Below, one piece after another: positions 1 to 8,051 of a stretch of DNA of 43,306 nucleotides (position 1 is the stretch's first letter; each line of letters opens with the position of its first letter). Position numbers and translations under genes: made by a program. The DNA is from Vulcanimicrobiota bacterium (GTDB taxonomy: Bacteria > Vulcanimicrobiota > Xenobia > Xenobiales > JADMJV01). The notes beneath the pieces were generated by a model, which was given only the letters and a program-made list of their open reading frames with translations, was not told where the DNA came from and searched no databases. The stretch is taken from positions 1-43,306 of the forward strand of contig JAHBVR010000033.1 in assembly GCA_019637395.1 (NCBI GenBank), given 5' to 3'.

Positions 1-371
1 GATGCTTGTTCATCACCCCTGGTGTGCGGGAGAGAACCCCTTTGGAGGGTTCCAGGTCCGTCCAGAAGACGCTCGACGTTATCGGACAGGTAAGCGGGAC
101 TGCCGCCGAAGCAGGCATAGGCTCGGACCGGTTGGAAGGCTCAAGGTGCGGAAAAAAGTGGGCGGCGTCAAAACAGTCAAAGGCACGAACATCCACCTGG
201 GCCGTCCGCCGGCCGTGCAAAGCCGGTTTCCCCAGGCTTCGCTGCAGTGGCTTAAGGCGGTCTCCCCATTGGGAAAGGGGCCTGGTGCGAGAAGGCTTTC
301 AGTACATCGACCTGACGGCTTCCTGCCGAGGATTTCAGATTTTCTTCACCCGCCCGTTCTACCCTGAGACC
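1..371. other. Non-coding leader region upstream of the M61 peptidase
   Basis: No convincing gene is seen here. An open frame runs into the downstream peptidase without a stop, but its translation (Arg/Ser-rich, no hydrophobic core, no recognisable motif) looks like chance in GC-rich DNA. Several short complementary segments are present, for example GAACCC (34-39) with GGGTTC (47-52), and GGTCCG (55-60) with CGGACC (125-130). The region could hold a structured leader or simply the promoter. The left edge of the window may cut a larger element. Confidence 0.4.
18..56 (+). other. Hairpin candidate in the leader
   Basis: CCTGG (18-22) can pair with CCAGG (52-56) around an inner stem of GAACCC (34-39) and GGGTTC (47-52) with a 7-base loop. 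C52 is shared between the two stems, so they cannot both form completely. No T-run follows, so it is not a typical terminator. Function unknown. Confidence 0.25.
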
Positions 372-2270
372 ATGGACCAAATCAGCGCCGGGATTCGCTA
401 CCGCCTCGACCTCAGCGATACCAAGAACCGCCAGATTGGCGTGGAGATGCAGGTCGAGCGCCAGGGTAACGAGCCTCTGGATCTGGTGATGCCGCAGCTT
501 TCGCCAGGATCCCCTACCAACAGCCTTAATCAACCCGCCCGTCTCAACAGTCTGAGTGCCTGCGATGGAGCCGGCCAGGCGGTGGAACTCAAGAAGACCG
601 AAGCCGGTCACTGGCGCGTCGAGGCCGAATCGTGCGGGCCCATCATCGTGCGCTACCGGGTCAAAGCCGATGAGTTTTCCCACGTGCGCAGCTATCTGTC
701 TGACAAAATCAGCTATGTGAACGGTCCTTCCGCGCTCATGTTCGTGCAGGGACGACAACATGAACCCGGCCTGGTCGAGCTGCGCGGCTACCCATCGGCC
801 GAGTGGAAAACCAGCTCGACGCTGGAGAGCGTACCCGGCCACCCCGAACTGTTTTACGCGTCGAGTTACGACGACATTGCCGACAGCAACGTGCTGGCGG
901 GGAAATTCCAGCAGGTGAGCGCGCGCCAGGGTGGGACCTTGTTGCAGATCAATCAGAACGGCACTCCGCCCTGGAAAGACCTGAAAGTCAATGGTGCCAC
1001 TCCGGAGCAGAGTCTTGAAGATTTGCAGCAACTTTACGCCACTTTCACCAAGGAGTTTGGAGAGTTTCCGCGCCAGCGCCGCGAGGACGCTGGCCCGTTG
1101 CCCGCCCGGCTGGCCGGCCAGGACGACAAGTATGTGGTGACCAAGCATTACTTGCACGGCCAGGGTCCGAACGCCGGCGGCTATGAGCATTACCATGGTC
1201 ACGAACTGTTGCTGCATAAAGCCGCTCAGGCCGGCATCGAGCGGCGCTTTGACGGCGACGGGCGGGCTCACGAACGCCATATCATGGCCCACGAGTTGAT
1301 GCACAAGTTGCTGGCCAAGTTCGTGCGCCACGAGGGCATCGATTCGGCCGATCTCTCCCACGTTCATTGCAGCGATGGCCTCTGGCTGAGCGAGGGCGGC
1401 GTCGAGTGGGCGGCCATGGAATTGCAGCGCAAGAGCGGCCAGATGAGCGAGGCCCAGTATATCAAGATGCTCCAGGATCAGTTCCGCGGTTACCAGGCTG
1501 CCTACGCTCAAGACCCCAGCAATGCTCGTGAAAACAGTCTGGACGCTCACCTCGGCAACAGCGGGTTTTACAACAAAGGCGCGGTGACCTGCGCCTTGCT
1601 GGACCTGGAGATCAAAGCCGCCACCGGCGGAGAGAAAGGGATGTTTGACGTCCTCCGCTGCATGAAGGACGAGTTTGGCGGCCGCGATCATTTTTGGAGT
1701 GTGCAGGACGTGGAGCGTCTGGCGCTACGGACGGCCGCCGGCAGCCAGCGGGTGGCCGCGTTTTTCCAAGATTATCTCTACGACCACAAGCCTTTTGACT
1801 TCGATGGCATTCTGGCTCAGGCGGGGATGCGCTGGCAGGAGCGTGGCGATCGCTTCTCGGCCGGAGAGTTGCAATTGAGCGGCGGCCAGTTGCTGACCAG
1901 CGACGCTCGGGCTGAGGTGAAATGCGGCCCTGGCGGCGCTCTGGCACCGGCGGCCGGCAGTCTGGCTTTGCCCGCCTTCGGCGTGACGCTGGCGCAGGAT
2001 AACCAGGGGGCTCTCAAACTTTCAGCCGTCAGCGCCGGTGGCAGTGGTGCCGCCGCAGGCCTGGGCGCCTACGTGGGCCAGCCCGCTCGGCTCATCGAGG
2101 CCGCCTCCACTTCTCTAAAGCTGGAAGTACAGGCCCCTGATCCGTTTACCGGAGAGCTGGAAAAGCGGGAAGTGGAGGTTTCAGCGAGGCCGGCCAGGCA
2201 AGCCTTTCTAGAAGAGGCACCGGGGGCTTCTCCTCAGGCCGTAGCCTTGCGCCAGGCCTGGTTGTCCTAA
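372..2270 (+). CDS. M61 (glycyl aminopeptidase)-type metallopeptidase with C-terminal PDZ-like domain
   Basis: Predicted zinc peptidase of 632 aa. The zinc site is visible as HELMH (H307, E308, H311), followed 33 residues later by the LSEGG segment whose E341 is the expected third ligand. This matches the order in family M61. The N-terminal third is beta-rich and M61_N-like, including a segment on a tyrosine/aspartate-rich loop before an LAGKF motif. The last 120 residues contain a weak PDZ-like segment. I chose ATG 372 because the M61_N domain begins there, whereas the in-frame extension back to base 6 looks non-coding. No signal peptide is seen, so the enzyme is probably cytoplasmic, as for many M61 members. 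Substrate unknown. It is the first gene of a + strand cluster running to 7475. Confidence 0.8.
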   Translation: MDQISAGIRYRLDLSDTKNRQIGVEMQVERQGNEPLDLVMPQLSPGSPTNSLNQPARLNSLSACDGAGQAVELKKTEAGHWRVEAESCGPIIVRYRVKADEFSHVRSYLSDKISYVNGPSALMFVQGRQHEPGLVELRGYPSAEWKTSSTLESVPGHPELFYASSYDDIADSNVLAGKFQQVSARQGGTLLQINQNGTPPWKDLKVNGATPEQSLEDLQQLYATFTKEFGEFPRQRREDAGPLPARLAGQDDKYVVTKHYLHGQGPNAGGYEHYHGHELLLHKAAQAGIERRFDGDGRAHERHIMAHELMHKLLAKFVRHEGIDSADLSHVHCSDGLWLSEGGVEWAAMELQRKSGQMSEAQYIKMLQDQFRGYQAAYAQDPSNARENSLDAHLGNSGFYNKGAVTCALLDLEIKAATGGEKGMFDVLRCMKDEFGGRDHFWSVQDVERLALRTAAGSQRVAAFFQDYLYDHKPFDFDGILAQAGMRWQERGDRFSAGELQLSGGQLLTSDARAEVKCGPGGALAPAAGSLALPAFGVTLAQDNQGALKLSAVSAGGSGAAAGLGAYVGQPARLIEAASTSLKLEVQAPDPFTGELEKREVEVSARPARQAFLEEAPGASPQAVALRQAWLS

Positions 2271-2325
2271 AGGACACAACCCGGTAAACAATTGAGCCGA
2301 GCGCCGCGGTTAAGATGACCGCATT

Positions 2326-3177
2326 ATGATGATTACACAGAGAACTCGCAGCCGCCCCAACCAGCCCCCGGCCAATCCTCCGGCCCAGCCCGCCCCCCCC
2401 GCTCAGCAGCCCTGGTCGGCTTTACAGCAGGCCGCCACCGATTTGGGAACGACGCCCGACGGGCTGACCCACCTGGACGGCGTGCGCTGGGACATCGAGA
2501 ACCAGCCTAATGGGGAGTGTATTGAAAAAGGCGTTTTCTCCGACGCGTTCTTCAATCCCAATAAAGTCAAGGACGTTTTCCTGTGCATCAAGCCGTTCAC
2601 CGATCAGCCGATGAACGCCCCCGGTCATGCGCTGCTCAAATTTGAATTCGAAGCTGACTCGCCGGTCACCAACAGCCAGGGGCAGACCGACTCGGGCCTG
2701 GCTATTTCGGTCGAGCAGCATTTCCATCAGGGCGAGGGCTATGATCCCAACGCCAAGAACCCGACCATCCACCAGTTAGGCACCTGGACCGATGCCCTCG
2801 AGAAGGCCAACGTCAACGATCATTACCCCTTGCAGGTCTACCGCCTGTTGCTCAACCACGATCAGCAAGTGGCCTTGCTCAACGACCGCGTGGCCGAAGC
2901 CGTCAAAGATCATCAGAACTCAATGTATGACGCCATCAACAACTCGTGTCTCTCGAATCTGATCGACGGCGTCAACAAGCAGGTGCCGGAGGAGCAGCAG
3001 ATTCCCAAAACCCAGCCCGACGGTTCGCCCGACCCGGCCGCGGTGGTGCCGATTTTCTGCCCCAACAACTTCGCCGCGCATAACCTGATTAAGCGCGACA
3101 AGCCCGAGGTACATCCGGCCAAGCCGAAGCCTCCAGAGAACCCGCCGGCCAATCCTCCCACCCTGCTCATGGTTTAA
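2326..3177 (+). CDS. DUF4105/Lnb-like putative cysteine hydrolase
   Basis: A 283-aa protein with proline-rich ends (about residues 11-28 and 259-279) around a globular core. The core has a GHALLKFEF segment with H101, and later a YDAINNSC segment with C208, after a predicted helix beginning PLQVYRLLLNHDQQ. This His, then helix, then Asn-x-Cys order is what I know from the DUF4105 (Lnb N-terminal) branch of the NlpC/P60-like fold. That is a motif-level inference. No signal peptide is visible, which is odd because known members act outside the cytoplasm. The stop codon TAA directly abuts the GTG start of the next gene, so the genes are probably co-transcribed. Confidence 0.5.
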   Translation: MMITQRTRSRPNQPPANPPAQPAPPAQQPWSALQQAATDLGTTPDGLTHLDGVRWDIENQPNGECIEKGVFSDAFFNPNKVKDVFLCIKPFTDQPMNAPGHALLKFEFEADSPVTNSQGQTDSGLAISVEQHFHQGEGYDPNAKNPTIHQLGTWTDALEKANVNDHYPLQVYRLLLNHDQQVALLNDRVAEAVKDHQNSMYDAINNSCLSNLIDGVNKQVPEEQQIPKTQPDGSPDPAAVVPIFCPNNFAAHNLIKRDKPEVHPAKPKPPENPPANPPTLLMV

Positions 3178-4212
3178 GTGCTCACCCTCGACGGCGTGCT
3201 GGAGTCTTTGCAGCCATTGCTCGAGCAGTTCCGAACGGCCGCCGCGGAGACCGACCGCAGCGGTCGTTTGCCGTTGTGGCACCTGCGCGAATTGGGTCGA
3301 GCCGGCCTCTACCGCCTGGCTGTTCCTTTGGAACGCGGTGGTTTGGCGGCTGCACCGGAACTGGTCTGGGAAGTCCATGAGAGCCTGGCGGCGGCCTGTG
3401 GTTCCACTCACTTCGTGCAGGCCCAGCATCAGGGAGGCCTGGGTTTTCTCCTGCGGGGCAATCCCGATTTGCTTCAGGAAGCCTACCTGACCGGTGAGCG
3501 CCTGTGCGGGGTGGCCTTTGCCCACCTGCGCCGTCCCCAGTCGCCGGTGACCGTGGAAACCACCGCGGATGGCTGGATTTTCCGCGGCGAAGCGCCCTGG
3601 TTCAGCGGCTGGGGCTTGCTGGACGAGGTGGTGCTGGCCGGTCGCGACGAGCGCGGACAGGATATCTATGCCCTGGTTCCGCTGGCCCAGCCGAGTATCG
3701 AGATGCGGGAGTGCCCGCAGCTTTCGGCTATCCAGGCTTCGGCCACCGTCTCGCTGCGCTTGCACGAGCTGGTGGTGCCAAAGGCCGCGCTGGTACTGAC
3801 TCAGACATTGGAAGAAATGGCGCGCCGGGATTTTCGCTCCCAGTTGGGCTATACGGCTCTGCCTCTGGGTCTGGTGCGCGAGGCCGCCACCTTTGTGGCC
3901 GACGAGCGGATCCGCCGTTGCCTGGAGGAGCGAGGGGCCGAACTGCGCCAGCGCGCTCTGGCCTGGGTAGATGATCCGGCTGAAGCGCTGGAAATCCGCG
4001 CCAGCGCGAATCTGCTGGCTCTTCAAGCGGCCCAGGCCGCGGTGATTAGCTGCGGGGGGCAGGCAAATCAGCTACAACATCCCGCCAATCGCCTGTTGCG
4101 CGAATCCTCTTTCTACTTTCTAACACAGCTCAACGCGCCGCTCCGTGCGGTGGCTTTGGAAAAGTTGGTACCGAGTTCAAGAGAGCAGGACTGGGGACGG
4201 GCTTTCGCATAA
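3178..4212 (+). CDS. Acyl-CoA dehydrogenase-like flavoprotein
   Basis: A 344-aa protein starting at GTG directly after the preceding stop. The N-terminal half has the helical layout of acyl-CoA dehydrogenases (the segment LRELGRAGLYRLAVPLERGG is typical). This is followed by a beta domain (VETTADGWIFRGEAPWFSGW) that in the family contacts flavin and substrate, and then a C-terminal helical domain. It is somewhat shorter than the usual 370-390 residues. It may act as a dehydrogenase or as a flavin monooxygenase-type relative; the sequence does not decide. The neighbouring MDR oxidoreductase 9 bases downstream suggests a shared redox pathway. Substrate unknown. Confidence 0.7.
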   Translation: MLTLDGVLESLQPLLEQFRTAAAETDRSGRLPLWHLRELGRAGLYRLAVPLERGGLAAAPELVWEVHESLAAACGSTHFVQAQHQGGLGFLLRGNPDLLQEAYLTGERLCGVAFAHLRRPQSPVTVETTADGWIFRGEAPWFSGWGLLDEVVLAGRDERGQDIYALVPLAQPSIEMRECPQLSAIQASATVSLRLHELVVPKAALVLTQTLEEMARRDFRSQLGYTALPLGLVREAATFVADERIRRCLEERGAELRQRALAWVDDPAEALEIRASANLLALQAAQAAVISCGGQANQLQHPANRLLRESSFYFLTQLNAPLRAVALEKLVPSSREQDWGRAFA

Positions 4213-4221
4213 GATCCGGTC

Positions 4222-5202
4222 GTGTCCACCCTGACTCGCCAATCCGTGGTTTTTGCGTCGCCTCGCACCATTGAGATTCACAGGGACACGCTGGTCAGTC
4301 CGGGCGCCGGACAGGTGCTGGTCCAGGCGGAGATGTCGGCCATCAGCGCCGGCACCGAGCTACTCGTCTACCGAGGTCAGATGAACGAGGAAATGGGCTC
4401 GGAAATGGACGCTATTTTCGGCTTCCCGACCAAGTTTGGCTACTCTATGGTGGGCCGCGTGCTGGAAACCGGATCGGGGGTATCCTCAACCTGGAAAGGC
4501 AAGCGAGTATTCGCTTTCCATCCGCACGAAAGCCATTTCTTGGCCAGCCCCAAGGATTTGCTCTTGCTGCCTGACGACGTGGAGCCCGAGAGCGGCGTTT
4601 TTCTGCCCAATCTCGAGACCGCCGTCAATCTGCTCCAGGATGGACGCCCCATGATTGGAGAACGCGTGGCTGTCTACGGACAGGGCACCGTCGGCTTGCT
4701 CACGGTGGCGCTGTTGCGACGCTTTCCGCTGGCCGAATTGGTGACCTGCGATCCGATCGAATTCCGCCGCCGGCTTTCGTTGGAATGGGGGGCTCAGCAC
4801 AGCCTGGACCCTGACGATGCCGGCGAGCTCCGTAACTGTGACCTGACCTACGAATTGAGCGGCCAGCCCGGCACTTTGACGCTGGCCATTCAGGCAACCG
4901 GCTTCAGCGGCCGCGTGGTGATCGGGTCCTGGTACGGTACCAAGCGGGCCGAAGTGGAGTTGGGCGGAAGTTTTCACCGCAACCGTATTCATATTCTCAG
5001 CAGCCAGGTGTCGGGTATCGAGCCGCCTTTGTCGCACGGCTGGACCAAGGAGCGGCGCATGCTGGTGGCCACCAGTCTGCTCGAGGTGGTCCGACCGCAA
5101 CGCCTGATTACACACCGTTTCCCCGCCTCGGCGGCGGCCGAAGCTTTTGATCTGCTCGACCGGGAACCGGCCGAAGCCTTGCAAGTCGTGCTAACCTACT
5201 AA
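4222..5202 (+). CDS. Medium-chain dehydrogenase/reductase family oxidoreductase
   Basis: A 326-aa MDR-type protein with GTG start. It has a GroES-like N-terminal half (PGAGQVLVQ, then a SAISAGTELLVYRG segment) and a Rossmann half with the nucleotide-binding pattern GQGTVG. The usual Cys/His catalytic zinc ligands are not apparent, so it is probably a zinc-independent or atypical member. The S-A-G-T-E-x-L motif recalls the BchC-like branch of MDR enzymes, but no pigment genes are nearby. Likely NAD(P)H-dependent oxidation/reduction of an unknown alcohol or ketone. It sits in the same operon as the acyl-CoA dehydrogenase-like gene. Confidence 0.7.
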   Translation: MSTLTRQSVVFASPRTIEIHRDTLVSPGAGQVLVQAEMSAISAGTELLVYRGQMNEEMGSEMDAIFGFPTKFGYSMVGRVLETGSGVSSTWKGKRVFAFHPHESHFLASPKDLLLLPDDVEPESGVFLPNLETAVNLLQDGRPMIGERVAVYGQGTVGLLTVALLRRFPLAELVTCDPIEFRRRLSLEWGAQHSLDPDDAGELRNCDLTYELSGQPGTLTLAIQATGFSGRVVIGSWYGTKRAEVELGGSFHRNRIHILSSQVSGIEPPLSHGWTKERRMLVATSLLEVVRPQRLITHRFPASAAAEAFDLLDREPAEALQVVLTY

Positions 5203-5222
5203 TATTGAAGTTGGGGGATTCC

Positions 5223-6236
5223 ATGAGAAAATCTTGGGCGCGCTGGTTCGTCCTGGCCGGACTGATCACGGGAGGATTCGCTTCTTGCGGTGCGCGTGGA
5301 CCGGCCTTTCAGGTGGTGGTGCTGGGCTGCGAAGGAGGCCTGGCCGAAGGCAATCTATCCTGCTATCTGCTCACCCGTCCCGGCTCGGGTGCATACGTGG
5401 CTCTGGACGCCGGCACCGTGCTGGGCGGCTTGCGCCAGGCGGTGGCGCGCGGCAGTCTGAACGACTGCAAACCGGCGCGCGGCAGCAACCAGAGCCACGA
5501 AGGCTGGGTTTTGCGCGAAGGCATCAAGGCCTATCTGGTCAGTCACGCCCATATCGATCACGTCAGTGGTCTGGTTATCGACTCCACCGATGATAAACCC
5601 AAGCCGCTGCTGGGCCTGAATCCGACCATCGACGATTTGCGTGATCACCTCTTTAATTGGAAAACCTGGCCTAATTTCGGTAGCGAGGGAGAGCGCCCCC
5701 TCCATCAATACCACTACCAGCGCCTGGCCGAAGGGGAAAGCCGGGCCATCGAGTCCACCGATTTTCAAGTCCAGGCCTTTACTCTCAGCCATTCCAACCA
5801 TTATCCGTCCAGTGCTTTCCTGATTCGCAGCGGCGAACAGTATTTGCTTTATTGCGGCGACACCGGTCCCGATGAAGTGGAGAAAAGCGACGGGCTGCGA
5901 CGCCTCTGGGCAGCCAGTGCGCCGCTGATTCGCGATGGGCGCTTGCGGGGCATTATGCTCGAGTCGTCCTATCCCGACGGGCGCGAGCCGGGTCAGCTTT
6001 TCGGACATCTCACTCCGGAATGGTTGATGAAAGAGTTGCGTCGTCTGGCCCGGCTGGTGGATGCCAATCAACCGCAGCGCGCCCTGACCGGCTTGAAGGT
6101 GGCCGTTACCCACATCAAGCCCAGTCTGGAAAAGGGCAAGCCGCCGCGCCAATTGGTGGAAGAGCAATTGCGCCAGCACAACGACCTGGGGGTTGAGTTC
6201 GTCTTCCCGGGGCAAGGTCAGAGGCTGGATTTTTAA
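5223..6236 (+). CDS. Class II 3',5'-cyclic-nucleotide phosphodiesterase, exported lipoprotein
   Basis: A 337-aa metallo-beta-lactamase-fold protein of the PDEase II family. SHAHIDH (H108, H110, D112, H113) is the di-zinc motif. Other family-like features are the N-terminal VVVLGCEGG strand, LDAGTVLGG and the later YCGDTG segment. ATG 5223 is chosen over an upstream TTG (5205) because GGGGG lies 5 bases before it and the protein then begins with a signal peptide. The FASC sequence (C22) is a plausible lipobox, so the enzyme is probably a periplasm-facing lipoprotein. It could degrade extracellular or periplasmic cAMP/cGMP. The next gene starts at the base after its stop. Confidence 0.8.
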   Translation: MRKSWARWFVLAGLITGGFASCGARGPAFQVVVLGCEGGLAEGNLSCYLLTRPGSGAYVALDAGTVLGGLRQAVARGSLNDCKPARGSNQSHEGWVLREGIKAYLVSHAHIDHVSGLVIDSTDDKPKPLLGLNPTIDDLRDHLFNWKTWPNFGSEGERPLHQYHYQRLAEGESRAIESTDFQVQAFTLSHSNHYPSSAFLIRSGEQYLLYCGDTGPDEVEKSDGLRRLWAASAPLIRDGRLRGIMLESSYPDGREPGQLFGHLTPEWLMKELRRLARLVDANQPQRALTGLKVAVTHIKPSLEKGKPPRQLVEEQLRQHNDLGVEFVFPGQGQRLDF

Positions 6237-7475
6237 ATGGGGTGGAAGCAAAGTCGCCGCGAGATTCAAATGCGGCTGCTCTATCGGCAGAACCGGTGGT
6301 TGTTACAGCTTCTGCTGGGCTGGCTGCTCTTCTCTTTCGGCGTGCTGGTTTTAACCGGCCATTCCGCCATGGACGCGCTGGAGATTCTCTTCTTTCTCGA
6401 GGAAGACCATTCTCACTTTGGCTACTTCTATGCCAGCATGACCGACTTTGTCATTTTCGGTCTGGTCATCTCGGTCATTCTGGTGGATATGCAGCGCCAG
6501 GTCCGGCCTGAGGCCACCTGTCGGGTGATGGCCGAAGAATTGCATCGTCACGCCATTATTTTCCATTTTTCCAATTTGGGACGGCGAACCTGGCAGCTTT
6601 TCGTGGACAATGATATTCCCGTAACCGTGGTCGATCCGGAGGCGGCCAATCTGGAGGAGTTGATCCGAGATGGCTATCCCTGCCTGGTTGGGAGCGGGCG
6701 CGCAGCCGCCGACCTGGACGCGGTCAATGTTAAAGACGCCCGTTTTGTGATGATCTGCAGCGACCACCTGGAGAGCGCGGCCGTTATCTGCAGCCTGGTG
6801 CGGCAGCGCAATCCCAAGTGTGAGTTGGTGGCTCGCTGCGCCGATGACGACATTGGAGAAGTACTGGCCAGGCGCTACCAGGCCACCGTGGTTTCCACCA
6901 GCCGGGTCGCTTCCCAGTTTTTGCACGAATATCTGACCAAGAACAAAGTAAATCGGTGCGTGCTGATCGGGGGCGGACAGCTAGGCCGCCGCATGATTCC
7001 TATTGTGGAGGAGTTGGAACACGAGTTTGCAGTGGTAGCCGCTCACGATCATGAGGTGGCCGACTTGCTTGATAAGAGCCATTATATCGTCGGCCGTTTT
7101 ACCGATGACCGGATATTGGAACAGGCCGGCGTGGTCGACACCGAACTGGTGCTGTTCACCGAGGATGACTTCAGTCTGGCCATGGCCACCATCGATCGCG
7201 TGCGCGGATTGAACCACAAGTGCCGAATCGTCTGCCGAGTCTTTATGGACGATGCGGCCGACTTGCTACACGCGGAGCCCTTCAACTGCGATATCTTCTC
7301 CACCAGTCGGCAGGCCGTGGAGCAGTTGCGCCAGCAGGGAGTCTTTAAGGTGCTGGGTCTGCTCGGCAACAGCAAGGGGGCGGCGTTGGTGCCCGGCTCT
7401 GAAATCCGCGCAGCCAAAGGCCATTCTCATCACGATCCCAAGCCCCATATCAAACAAAAAATCGGCTCGCGCTGA
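6237..7475 (+). CDS. Membrane-anchored protein with two TrkA-N (RCK) domains
   Basis: A 412-aa protein with two N-terminal hydrophobic segments (about residues 22-45 and 62-85) followed by two tandem TrkA-N/RCK Rossmann domains. The second domain has a canonical IGGGQLGRR nucleotide loop. The first has FHFSNLGRR in the same place and so lacks most glycines. Family role: ligand-gated control of K+ channels or transport. No TVGYGD selectivity filter is visible between the hydrophobic segments, so it may be a regulator rather than a complete channel. ATG 6237 abuts the previous stop; ATG 6270 is an alternative start with the same fold. The last codons lie inside a 21-bp inverted repeat. Confidence 0.75.
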   Translation: MGWKQSRREIQMRLLYRQNRWLLQLLLGWLLFSFGVLVLTGHSAMDALEILFFLEEDHSHFGYFYASMTDFVIFGLVISVILVDMQRQVRPEATCRVMAEELHRHAIIFHFSNLGRRTWQLFVDNDIPVTVVDPEAANLEELIRDGYPCLVGSGRAAADLDAVNVKDARFVMICSDHLESAAVICSLVRQRNPKCELVARCADDDIGEVLARRYQATVVSTSRVASQFLHEYLTKNKVNRCVLIGGGQLGRRMIPIVEELEHEFAVVAAHDHEVADLLDKSHYIVGRFTDDRILEQAGVVDTELVLFTEDDFSLAMATIDRVRGLNHKCRIVCRVFMDDAADLLHAEPFNCDIFSTSRQAVEQLRQQGVFKVLGLLGNSKGAALVPGSEIRAAKGHSHHDPKPHIKQKIGSR

Positions 7476-7497
7476 ACCGATTTTTTGTTTGATATGG
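7445..7497. terminator. Perfect 21-bp inverted repeat, likely bidirectional terminator
   Basis: Arms 7445-7465 and 7477-7497 are exact reverse complements, separated by 11 bases. The arms contain an A6 tract on the left and a T6 tract on the right, flanking a CGG/CCG core. It lies between two convergent genes, which fits termination from both sides. The left arm is inside the end of the TrkA-N gene, whose TGA is in the loop. Confidence 0.75.
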
Positions 7498-7518
7498 ACC
7501 GGGGTCATCAGTGGGGGG

Positions 7519-7986
7519 TCACTGAGGAATGACAGCCTTCCAGGGAGTGCCGGGAACGTCTCCCATGTCCCTCTGAGGCTGCTGGGGCTGGGGCGGCTGG
7601 TGAAACCGGGGCTGGCAGTTGGCGTTATTGTTGTAGTAATAGCCGCCGTTGTTGTAGTAGTTGTTGCCGTAGAAGCCGTTGTTGCCATAGCCATTGTAGC
7701 CGTAGCCGTAAGCTCCATTGCCCTGGGCGGCTGCCGGGGCCGAGGCAGCAGCGGGAGTGCTGGGCGCGGCGGCGGGTGCGCTGGAAACGGTGGGAACGGC
7801 CGCCGGCGGGGTGGGCAAGGGGACGTAGTAGCCTACAAAGAAACCCTTAGAGTCCTCGATAACCCAGCGCGAACCGATCCTGGTTACGTGCCAGGTGGGA
7901 TCGGCGATGGTGTGATAGACATTGTCGTTGGGAGCGGCCCAGACGGCGGCGGTGGTCAGAGCGAATGCGATCAAGGTCTTCTTCAT
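7519..7986 (-). CDS. Secreted Gly/Tyr/Asn-rich low-complexity protein
   Basis: A 155-aa protein with a clear signal peptide (MKKTLIAFALTTAAVWA, cut near residue 18). A short ordered part includes WHVTRIGSRWVIEDSKG. A Pro/Ala linker follows, then about 40 residues dominated by Gly, Tyr and Asn (YGYGYNGYGNN type), and a Gln/Pro tail. Function not recognised. Gly-Tyr-Asn-rich secreted segments occur in adhesive or surface-coat proteins, but that is only an analogy. The reverse strand carries a long open frame that I take to be a shadow. It converges on the TrkA-N gene across the 7445-7497 repeat. Confidence 0.7.
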   Translation of the reverse strand: MKKTLIAFALTTAAVWAAPNDNVYHTIADPTWHVTRIGSRWVIEDSKGFFVGYYVPLPTPPAAVPTVSSAPAAAPSTPAAASAPAAAQGNGAYGYGYNGYGNNGFYGNNYYNNGGYYYNNNANCQPRFHQPPQPQQPQRDMGDVPGTPWKAVIPQ

Positions 7987-8051
7987 AAAACGAGTTTAAC
8001 AAATCTTCCCGGCCGCGTCATTACAGGTTGGTTACGACTTTGGACCTGTTT

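Noticed and set aside
6-371. N-terminal extension of the M61 peptidase frame back to base 6
   Set aside because: The translated extension is Arg/Ser-rich and lacks any domain or signal feature; the recognisable M61 N-terminal domain begins at ATG 372.
1-371. Group II intron, RNase P RNA, tmRNA or SRP RNA
   Set aside because: GTGCGGGAG near base 25 recalls an intron 5' end, but no domain V, reverse transcriptase or other conserved RNA core could be found on either strand.
252-1691. Long open frame on the - strand opposite the M61 gene
   Set aside because: Shadow of the GC-rich codon pattern; it has no recognisable motif, while the + strand has a complete zinc site.
2920-4026. Long - strand open frame across two + strand genes
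   Set aside because: It crosses a gene boundary and has His/Gln-rich shadow composition; the + strand encodes flavoenzyme features.
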